Source: Streptomyces niger (GTDB lineage Bacteria > Actinomycetota > Actinomycetes > Streptomycetales > Streptomycetaceae). Taken from it: 15,171 nt of DNA. Shown one piece after another: positions 5,276 to 11,350 of the stretch. The stretch is taken from assembly GCF_000718305.1 (NCBI RefSeq), contig NZ_JOFQ01000045.1:1-15171 (forward strand), read 5' to 3'. The number at the start of each line of letters is the position of its first letter. Positions within the stretch are counted from its first letter, which is position 1. Made by a program: the position numbers and the translations under genes. The notes under the pieces are model-generated. The model saw only the letters and a list, made by a program, of their open reading frames with translations. It did not search any database and was not told the origin of the DNA.

Positions 5276-6943
5276 ATGACGCACCATCCCACCGGAGGCG
5301 ACCTCCTCGTCGCCGTCCTGCGCGAACTCGGCATCGACACCGTCTTCGGCATCGTCAGTGTCCACAACCTGCCGCTCGTCGAAGCCGTCGACCGTGAGCT
5401 GCGCTTCGTGCCCGTACGCCACGAGGCCACCGCCGTGAACGCCGCCGACGCCTACGGGCGCGCCCGCGGCTCCCTGGGCTGCGCCCTGACCTCCACCGGG
5501 ACCGGCGCGGGTAACGCGGCCGGCTCGCTCATCGAAGCGCTCAGTGCCGGCACCGGCGTGCTGCACGTCACGGGTCAGGTCGAGAGCCGATATCTGGGCA
5601 GTGGGCGCGGGTTCATCCACGAGACCAAGGACCAGCTGGGCATGTTGCGGGCGGTGTCCACGTACGCCGCGACCGTGCCCTCCACGGAAGCCGCCGGGCG
5701 CATCCTTCGTGAGGCGGCACGCGCCGCGCTTCGTGCCCCGGGTGGCCCCGCGAGCGTGGAATGGCCGATCGATCTGCAGTACGCGGCGCAGCAGGACGAC
5801 GACACCGCCGCTCCCATCCCGGTGACGCCCCACCCCGACGAGACGGCGCTGGACGCTGCCGCGCGTCTGCTGGCCGGGGCCCGGCGGCCGCTCGTCTGGG
5901 CCGGGGGAGGAGCGTGCGGAGCCGCGGACCGGCTCGCCGAACTGCTGGCGCGCACCGGTGCCGGGCTTCTCACGTCCAACTCCGGCCGCGGCACGGTACC
6001 GGAGGACCACCCGCAGGTCATCGGCAATTTCGCCACCACGCCGACAGGCCGTGCCCTGCTCGCCGACGCCGATGTCCTGCTGACCATCGGCACACACTTC
6101 CGCTCCAACGAGACGGGCGACTACTCGCTGTCCCTACCCGAGGCGCACATCCAGATCGACGTCGACGCCGCCGCTCTCGGGCGCGTCTACCCGGCGACGC
6201 ATGCTCTGCAGGGCGATGCGGATGCCGTGCTCGGCGCCCTGCTCGCCCGCCTGCCCGGCGCGCCCCCGGCTGCCGACGGCAACGGCACCACCGGTGGTGT
6301 CGAGCCCGCATGGACGGCTCGCGTCGCCTCGGTGCGCGAGGAGGTGCGTGCCACGCTGCACGATGCCATCGGGCCGCAGGCCGCGGTCTGCGACGCGCTG
6401 CGTGCCGCTCTGCCCCGCCGCGGCGTCGTCGCCCGCGACGTCACCATCCCGTCCAGCAGTTGGGGCAATCGCCTGCTGGAGATCTACGATCCGCGCGACA
6501 ACGTCTTCCCGCGTGGCGGTGGCATCGGCCAAGGCCTCGGTATGGGCATCGGCGCGGCCCTCGCACGGCCCGACGAATCCACCGTCGTCATGGCCGGGGA
6601 CGGCGGCCTCGCCGTGCACCTCGGAGAGCTCCTCACCCTCGCCCAGGAGCGTCCCGCCCTCACCCTCGTCGTCTTCAACGACGGCGGCTACGGCGTCCTC
6701 CGCAACATGCAGGACCGCTACAGCGAACGCCGCTCCGGAGTCGATCTCACCACCCCCGACTTCTCCCTCCTGGCCCGCGCCTGCGGCCTGCCGTACGCCC
6801 GGATCGCCAGCGAGGCCGACGCGGCGCCCGTCCTTTCCGAGGCCGTCGCCTCCGGCAGCCCTACGCTCGTCGAGGTCGACCTGGCGGCCCTCGGCCCGAT
6901 GAAGAACCCCTTCACCCCGCCCGTCAAGATCCCCACCGCGTGA
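5276..6943 (+). CDS. Thiamine-diphosphate-dependent enzyme (acetolactate synthase/benzoylformate decarboxylase superfamily)
   Basis: This 555-residue protein has the three-domain plan of ThDP enzymes: N-terminal Pyr domain (about 1-170), central domain (190-330) and C-terminal PP domain (370-540). Glu50 in VRHEATAVNAADA is the conserved glutamate that activates the cofactor. The diphosphate/Mg motif runs from GDGG (441-444) to NDGG (468-471). Members decarboxylate 2-keto acids or ligate or cleave C-C bonds next to a carbonyl. The N-terminal signature VFGIVSVHNLPL differs from that of authentic acetolactate synthase, and no regulatory small-subunit gene is nearby, so branched-chain amino-acid synthesis is unlikely. 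Here it probably processes a 2-oxo acid or 2-hydroxyacyl intermediate. GAGGAG at 5265-5270 overlaps the previous stop and precedes the ATG. Confidence 0.87.
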   Translation: MTHHPTGGDLLVAVLRELGIDTVFGIVSVHNLPLVEAVDRELRFVPVRHEATAVNAADAYGRARGSLGCALTSTGTGAGNAAGSLIEALSAGTGVLHVTGQVESRYLGSGRGFIHETKDQLGMLRAVSTYAATVPSTEAAGRILREAARAALRAPGGPASVEWPIDLQYAAQQDDDTAAPIPVTPHPDETALDAAARLLAGARRPLVWAGGGACGAADRLAELLARTGAGLLTSNSGRGTVPEDHPQVIGNFATTPTGRALLADADVLLTIGTHFRSNETGDYSLSLPEAHIQIDVDAAALGRVYPATHALQGDADAVLGALLARLPGAPPAADGNGTTGGVEPAWTARVASVREEVRATLHDAIGPQAAVCDALRAALPRRGVVARDVTIPSSSWGNRLLEIYDPRDNVFPRGGGIGQGLGMGIGAALARPDESTVVMAGDGGLAVHLGELLTLAQERPALTLVVFNDGGYGVLRNMQDRYSERRSGVDLTTPDFSLLARACGLPYARIASEADAAPVLSEAVASGSPTLVEVDLAALGPMKNPFTPPVKIPTA

Positions 6944-6956
6944 GGAGGCCGACGCC

Positions 6957-7949
6957 ATGACCAGCAGCGACGCCCAGTCGGGCACCACCGACCAGGCCAC
7001 GGCCGGCGAGGCCCGCCTCGACCTGCTCGTCCACCGCATGACCTGGGAAGCCGACGGCGTACTCTCCGTCGACCTCGTCCACCCCGACGGCAAGCCACTG
7101 CCCGCCTGGCAGCCCGGCGCCCACCTCGATCTGCACGTCGGCGGCCACACCCGGCAGTACTCCCTGTGCGGCGACCCCCACGACACCACCCGCTACCGCC
7201 TCGGTGTCCTCAACGAACCGGCCTCGCGCGGAGGTTCCCGCTTCGTCCACAGCCAGCTGCGCCCCGGCCATGCCGTCACCGTCGTCGGCCCCCGCAACCA
7301 CTTCGCGCTCACCGAGGCGCCGGCGTACCTGTTCATCGCCGGCGGCATCGGGATCACCCCGCTCCTGGCCATGGCCCGCGAGGCCACCCGCAGGGGCGTG
7401 CCCTGGCGGCTCGTCCACGGGGGCCGCACGCGCGCCTCGATGGCCTTCGGCACCGAACTCGCCGACCTCGCCGCCCAAGGACCCGGTGAACTCCTCCTCC
7501 ACCCGCAGGACGAGCACGGACACATCGACCTCGACGCCGCCCTGAAGGGCCTCGACGCGCAGACCCTCGTGTACTGCTGCGGGCCGGAGCCCCTGCTCGC
7601 CGCCGTGGAGGGCCGCTGCCCCGCGGCGCAGCTCCGGGTGGAGCGGTTCGCCGCGCCCACTGTGGAGCGCGGCGGAGACGACAGCGCCTTCGAAGTGGAG
7701 TGCCGCCGCTCCGGAGTGACGCTGAGCGTCGGCGCCGACACCTCGATCCTCGAAGCCGCCGAGGCCGCCGGCGTGCCGGCCGAGAGCTCCTGCCGGGACG
7801 GCATCTGCGGCAGCTGCGAGACCCGCGTCCTCGAAGGCGCCCCCGACCACCGTGACTTCCTCCTCAGCGAGGCCGAGCACGCGGCGAACGCGACCATGAT
7901 GATCTGCGTCTCGCGCTGTGCCTCCGACCGCCTCGTCCTCGACCTGTAA
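6957..7949 (+). CDS. Phthalate-dioxygenase-type reductase (flavin, NAD and C-terminal 2Fe-2S)
   Basis: This 330-residue class IA reductase takes electrons from NAD(P)H through a flavin to a plant-type 2Fe-2S cluster and on to the Rieske oxygenase two genes downstream. The flavin-binding motif is RQYS (66-69), the nicotinamide-binding stretch is GGIGITP (129-135), and CGP (208-210) closes the NAD domain. The C-terminal ferredoxin domain (about 245-330) has the cluster cysteines Cys279, Cys284, Cys287 and Cys317. Domain order and length match VanB/phthalate dioxygenase reductase rather than the ferredoxin-first type. GAGGAGG at 6942-6948, overlapping the upstream stop, is a strong ribosome site for ATG 6957. 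Codon use matches the neighbours. Confidence 0.93.
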   Translation: MTSSDAQSGTTDQATAGEARLDLLVHRMTWEADGVLSVDLVHPDGKPLPAWQPGAHLDLHVGGHTRQYSLCGDPHDTTRYRLGVLNEPASRGGSRFVHSQLRPGHAVTVVGPRNHFALTEAPAYLFIAGGIGITPLLAMAREATRRGVPWRLVHGGRTRASMAFGTELADLAAQGPGELLLHPQDEHGHIDLDAALKGLDAQTLVYCCGPEPLLAAVEGRCPAAQLRVERFAAPTVERGGDDSAFEVECRRSGVTLSVGADTSILEAAEAAGVPAESSCRDGICGSCETRVLEGAPDHRDFLLSEAEHAANATMMICVSRCASDRLVLDL

Positions 7950-7971
7950 GCCACCCGCTCGCCCGTGAACC

Positions 7972-7977
7972 TGGAGG
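7972..7977 (+). promoter_or_regulatory. Ribosome-binding site fixing the start of the 73-residue gene
   Basis: TGGAGG lies five bases before the ATG at 7983. An in-frame GTG at 7965 would place this site inside the coding region and has no comparable site of its own, so the ATG is preferred. Confidence 0.75.
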
Positions 7978-7982
7978 CACCG

Positions 7983-8204
7983 ATGACCCCATGGCCGTAC
8001 CTGGACGTCCACCAGTCCCGTACGCACGAGCCCACACCGTACGAGTACAAGCTCGCCGCGACCCTCGAAGAGGTCTTCACCAAGGAGGGCCACGAACTGG
8101 CCGACGTCATCCGCGGCCTCAACTCCCGCCAGGTGCACGCCCCCGACGGGACTCCCTGGACCGAGGACACCTTCCGCGCCGAGATGCACCGCCTGGGAGC
8201 CTGA
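7983..8204 (+). CDS. Small protein resembling the recombinase-like helix-turn-helix family
   Basis: This 73-residue acidic protein lies between the reductase and the oxygenase genes. Its C-terminal half (LNSRQVHAPDGTPWTEDTFRAEMHRL, about 46-71) resembles the small domain of serine recombinases in which a Leu-Asn, a PxGxxW and a following helix recur; database entries for such stand-alone proteins use the name recombinase-like helix-turn-helix. The N-terminal half (YLDVHQSRTHEPTPYEYKL) is not familiar to me from recombinases. It has no catalytic recombinase domain and is unlikely to be a mobile-element remnant, because it is coupled to its neighbours: the stop lies one base before the oxygenase start. 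It may be an accessory or assembly factor for the Rieske system or a small regulator; no function can be assigned. Confidence 0.72.
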   Translation: MTPWPYLDVHQSRTHEPTPYEYKLAATLEEVFTKEGHELADVIRGLNSRQVHAPDGTPWTEDTFRAEMHRLGA

Positions 8205-8205
8205 C

Positions 8206-9276
8206 ATGACCCTCACCCGCCCGGACACCACCGGACACACCGCCACCGCGGATCACATCTACGCCACCGGCCTGCGCAACCAGTGGCACCCCGTGGTGCC
8301 CTCCCACTTCGTCACCCCCGGAGGAATGCGCAAGGTCACCGCCCTGGGGGAGGACTGGCTCCTCTTCCGCCGCGGTGACGGTACCCTCCACATGCTCGCC
8401 GACCGCTGCCCCCACCGGGGCGCCCGGCTCTCCCTCGGCAAGCACCTCGGGGACCGAGTGGCGTGCTGGTACCACGGCGTTGAGGTCGAGGGCGACGGCA
8501 CCGTCTCCTCCGTGCCGGGCCTGCCCGGCTGCAACCTGGAGGGCAAGAAGCTCGTCACCAGCCTCCCCGTGCGCGAGGTGGGCGGTGCGATCCTCGCGTA
8601 CTTCGGTGACGAGCAGCACCCGGAGCCGTGCGAGCTGACTCTCCCCGAGCCGCTCACCGACCCGGGCATCGAAGCCATCCTCTGCTACGCCGAGTGGAAC
8701 GTGCCCTGGCGGTTCGGCATGGAGAACCTCCTCGATCCGATGCACGGCCAGTTCCTGCACCACGACTCGCACACGATGTTCGACGGCGACACCACCGCCA
8801 AGTTCCGCATCCGGGAGACCGACCGCGGTTACTTCTTCGAGAAGACCGACCAGCGCGGCGTGAACTTCGACTGGGTGGAGCTGTGCCGCACCGGAGTGGA
8901 CTGGGTCGACCTGTCCATCCCGTACCCGCCGTCCGCGGGCCCCGGCGGCCCCTTCGGGATCGTCGGCATGATCTGCCCCGTGGATGCGCGCCGCAGCGGC
9001 GTCTTCTTCTGGCGCTACCGCAAGGTCGAGGGCTGGCAGCGCGACACCTGGCGCTTCCTGTACCGCACCCTCATCGAGAAGCGCCACTGGGAGGTCCTCG
9101 AACAGGACCGCGTCATGCTGGAGGCCATGCCGCACGACGCGGACCAGGCCGAGAACCTCTACCAGCACGACCTCGGCGTCGTACGGCTGCGCCGCCTCTA
9201 CCGGACCGCAGCCGAACAACAGGCGGCCGCGCTGGCCTCCCCGGAGCCGGCCGCGACCGCTCCCGCCGGCGGCTGA
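8206..9276 (+). CDS. Rieske non-heme iron oxygenase, alpha subunit
   Basis: This 356-residue protein is the terminal oxygenase of a two-component system. The Rieske cluster ligands are Cys68-x-His70 (CPHRG) and Cys87-x-x-His90 (CWYHG). The mononuclear iron site is given by Asp177-x2-His180-x4-His185 in ENLLDPMHGQFLHH, with Asp177 the electron-bridging residue and Asp301 (in EQDRVM) a likely third ligand. The length and the lack of a beta-subunit gene fit the alpha-only trimer class (VanA, phthalate dioxygenase, carnitine-oxygenase types), which pairs with the reductase class encoded upstream. The reaction could be dihydroxylation, monohydroxylation or O/N-demethylation; sequence alone does not decide. 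GGGAG at 8195-8199 lies within the end of the 73-residue gene and serves ATG 8206. Confidence 0.93.
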   Translation: MTLTRPDTTGHTATADHIYATGLRNQWHPVVPSHFVTPGGMRKVTALGEDWLLFRRGDGTLHMLADRCPHRGARLSLGKHLGDRVACWYHGVEVEGDGTVSSVPGLPGCNLEGKKLVTSLPVREVGGAILAYFGDEQHPEPCELTLPEPLTDPGIEAILCYAEWNVPWRFGMENLLDPMHGQFLHHDSHTMFDGDTTAKFRIRETDRGYFFEKTDQRGVNFDWVELCRTGVDWVDLSIPYPPSAGPGGPFGIVGMICPVDARRSGVFFWRYRKVEGWQRDTWRFLYRTLIEKRHWEVLEQDRVMLEAMPHDADQAENLYQHDLGVVRLRRLYRTAAEQQAAALASPEPAATAPAGG

Positions 9277-9280
9277 CAGC

Positions 9281-10615
9281 GTGGCGCCCACCGCCGTACC
9301 GCCCACCGCCGCGGCCGCCCCGCGGCGGTGGGCAGGCGTCCTCAGCCTGCTCGCCGTCGTCCTGATCTCCTACATCGACCGGGTCAACGCCTCCGTACTG
9401 ATCACCGACCGCGCCTTCACCGACCACTTCGGCATGACCGGCGACCGGGTCCTTCAGGGCGCCCTGATGACCGTGTTCCTCATCGGGTACGGACTCGCCG
9501 CGTTCTTCCTGACGCCGCTGTACGAATCCGCCCTCGGGGCGCGACGCGGCCTCCTGGTGAGCGTCGGCCTGTGGGCCGCGCTGACGCTGCTGTCCCCGTA
9601 TGCGCTCGGCGCCCTCATGCTCGTCGCGGTCCGTTTCCTTCTCGGCGCATCCGAAGGGCCGCTGTTCTCGCTCAAGACGATGTACGTCAGAGAGCACTTC
9701 GCCCCCCACGAAGTGGGCCGGCCCAACGCGGTGAGCTCCATGGGCGTCTCCCTGGGCACCGCCGCCGGACTGCCACTGATCACCTACCTCGTCCACCGCT
9801 ACGACTGGCACACGTCCTTCGTGCTGCTCGCCCTCCTCAACGCGGCGATCGGACTGCCGCTCATCGCGCTGTTCATACGGGGCCGCCGACACCCGGACCA
9901 CGAGAGGGCAGAACGGCAACACGTGCCTTCAGGAGCGCGCCGCGGCGTCGTGGCCACCCTGCGGGAAGCGCTGCGCACCCCGCGCCTGGGCTGCATCCTC
10001 CTCATCGAGATCGCCACCCTCGCCTACCTGTGGGGGGGGGGCACCTCCTGGCTGCCGGCGTACCTGCTCCAGGACCGTCACTTCTCCCTCGGGCAGATGG
10101 GTGCCGTCTCCGCGCTGCCGTTCTTGATGAGCCTGGGGTCAGGCTTCCTCGGCGGGTATCTCATCGACAGGCTGTCCGCCCGCAGGCTGCCCCTGCTCTT
10201 CGTCGTCGGCGCGCTCGGCACCGGGAGCTGCGTCCTGCTGGTCATCACCGCGGACGCCGCCTGGCTCGCCGCCACCGGACTCGTTCTCGCGGGCGGTTTC
10301 TGGGGACTGCAGGGCCCAGCCATCCCCACCCTCGTGCAGCGTCACGCACCCGCCGACACGGTCGGCAGCGCGTACGGAGTGGTCAACGGCGTCGGCAACC
10401 TCGTCTCCGCCTTCATGCCGACCGCCATGGGAGCCGCCATAGCCCTCGGCGGCGGGCACGGTTTCAGTGCCGGCTACGCCCTGCTGATCGGCGCTCAGGC
10501 CATCACGCTGGGCTGCGGGGCGTGGCTCCTGCTCCGCCCCGGCCGCCCGGCCACCGACGCCGGTCCGGTCACGTCCCGGACGACGAGTCCGGCTCCGCCG
10601 CACCCGACTCCGTGA
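9281..10615 (+). CDS. MFS transporter, anion:cation symporter-like
   Basis: This 444-residue membrane protein has about twelve hydrophobic segments in two halves separated by a charged loop at about 200-235. YIDRVNASVL (31-40) in the first helix is the signature of the anion:cation symporter group, which imports organic anions such as aromatic acids and sugar acids with protons. GGYLIDRLSARR (291-302) matches the conserved loop after the second helix of the C-terminal half. The start is the GTG at 9281, four bases after the oxygenase stop; the upstream GGCGG is a weak ribosome site, so coupling probably drives translation. A run of ten G at 10032-10041 lies inside the gene (Trp251-Gly254) and stays in frame. 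The 3' end overlaps the convergent regulator gene by 47 bases. It most likely imports the operon's substrate. Confidence 0.87.
   Translation: MAPTAVPPTAAAAPRRWAGVLSLLAVVLISYIDRVNASVLITDRAFTDHFGMTGDRVLQGALMTVFLIGYGLAAFFLTPLYESALGARRGLLVSVGLWAALTLLSPYALGALMLVAVRFLLGASEGPLFSLKTMYVREHFAPHEVGRPNAVSSMGVSLGTAAGLPLITYLVHRYDWHTSFVLLALLNAAIGLPLIALFIRGRRHPDHERAERQHVPSGARRGVVATLREALRTPRLGCILLIEIATLAYLWGGGTSWLPAYLLQDRHFSLGQMGAVSALPFLMSLGSGFLGGYLIDRLSARRLPLLFVVGALGTGSCVLLVITADAAWLAATGLVLAGGFWGLQGPAIPTLVQRHAPADTVGSAYGVVNGVGNLVSAFMPTAMGAAIALGGGHGFSAGYALLIGAQAITLGCGAWLLLRPGRPATDAGPVTSRTTSPAPPHPTP
10032..10041 (+). repeat. Ten-G homopolymer inside the MFS gene
   Basis: Ten consecutive G residues encode the end of Trp251 and Gly252-254. 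Such a tract is prone to polymerase slippage and to sequencing error. As given, the reading frame is intact. Confidence 0.95.
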
Positions 10616-11111
10616 TGGACCGCTCCAGCTTGGACAGCAGCCGCGCCAGCTGACGGCACTCGGCGGGGGAGAGGCCGGCCAGCATCCGTCGCTCGTTCTC
10701 CAGATGCTCGGCGAACAGCTCGTCGATCTTGGCCAGTCCCTCCTCCGTCAGCCGCGACCGCACCACCCGCCGGTCCTCCGGGTCCCGCTCCCGGACGATC
10801 AGCCCGTCCTTCTCCAACCGGTCGATGCGCAGCGTCACACCGGCCGAGGAGATCAACCCCGAATCGGCCAGCTGACCCGCGGTGCGCTTGTACGGCTTCC
10901 CCGCTCTGCGCAGCGCCGTCAGGACGTCGAAGCCGGCCACCGACAGCCCGTGGGACTCCACCGAAGCCGTCAGCTTCGCGCTGTAGCGCAGGAACGTACG
11001 GTGCAGCCGGGCCAGCACCTCCAGTGGCGAGGTGTCCAGCTCCGGGCGCTCCCGCTGCCAGTCCTCGATGATCCCGGCAACCGCGTCCGCCGCCGCCGTC
11101 TTGCTCGCCAT
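10569..11111 (-). CDS. MarR-family transcriptional regulator
   Basis: This 180-residue protein has the winged-helix MarR domain at about 32-165. The recognition-helix region (SAGVTLRIDRLEKDGLI, about 89-105) is followed by the wing RERDPEDRRVVRSRLTEEG, the family's most conserved stretch. MarR proteins bind palindromic operators as dimers and are usually released by a small ligand, often the substrate of the adjacent catabolic operon. The start is the ATG whose complement is 11109-11111, because GGGGAGGG follows on the plus strand at about 11119-11126; the in-frame extension upstream has no such support. It converges on the MFS gene with a 47-base overlap. It probably represses the 175-10615 operon and itself, inferred from position. 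Candidate operators lie upstream at 11172-11207. Confidence 0.9.
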   Translation of the reverse strand: MASKTAAADAVAGIIEDWQRERPELDTSPLEVLARLHRTFLRYSAKLTASVESHGLSVAGFDVLTALRRAGKPYKRTAGQLADSGLISSAGVTLRIDRLEKDGLIVRERDPEDRRVVRSRLTEEGLAKIDELFAEHLENERRMLAGLSPAECRQLARLLSKLERSITESGAAEPDSSSGT

Positions 11112-11171
11112 CTCGGCACCCTCCCCGGGCTCGCCCCTCGGGCCGGGCTCCCGGCCGTGGTACAGCAGAAA

Positions 11172-11185
11172 TCTTAGCCCTGAGA
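11172..11185. promoter_or_regulatory. Candidate MarR operator (imperfect palindrome)
   Basis: TCTTAG-CC-CTGAGA forms an inverted repeat with 6-base arms (one mismatch) and a 2-base centre, 61-74 bases upstream of the regulator's start. It is AT-richer than the surroundings. Size and position suit autoregulation by a MarR dimer. I did not find a second copy in the short leader of the first operon gene visible here. Confidence 0.4.
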
Positions 11186-11192
11186 AGCCAGG

Positions 11193-11207
11193 CCGCTCGA
11201 CGAGCGG
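11193..11207. promoter_or_regulatory. Perfect 7-base inverted repeat in the regulator/aminopeptidase intergenic region
   Basis: CCGCTCG-A-CGAGCGG is a perfect inverted repeat with a one-base centre. It could be an operator or, less likely with so small a loop, a hairpin. It lies 82-96 bases upstream of the MarR start, in the 239-base gap 11112-11350 that also carries the promoters of the divergent regulator and aminopeptidase genes. I see no convincing -35/-10 pair in the gap. Confidence 0.35.
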
Positions 11208-11290
11208 ACCGCCCCGGCGCCCGGCGCGACCCCGCCGCTGAGCTTCCCGCGCCCGGTCCCCGCCCGGCCCGCTGGAGCCGCCGGCGGGAG

Positions 11291-11299
11291 TTATCCACA
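11291..11299 (+). promoter_or_regulatory. Single DnaA-box-like nonamer
   Basis: TTATCCACA matches the strong E. coli-type DnaA box exactly. It stands alone 52 bases upstream of the aminopeptidase start. Streptomycete boxes usually have G at the third position, and there is no cluster of boxes, so this is not an origin. It may be a chance match or an isolated DnaA-titration or regulatory site. Confidence 0.3.
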
Positions 11300-11350
11300 G
11301 GCTGTAAGGCATGGGTGCGCAAAGTCGCCGGGCTGCGGCAGCATGACGCC

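Noticed and set aside
3605..6097. Minus-strand open frame of about 830 codons opposite the two SDR genes and the ThDP gene
   Set aside because: Antisense shadow: it spans several real gene borders, its composition is random-like, and the plus-strand genes have full family motifs.
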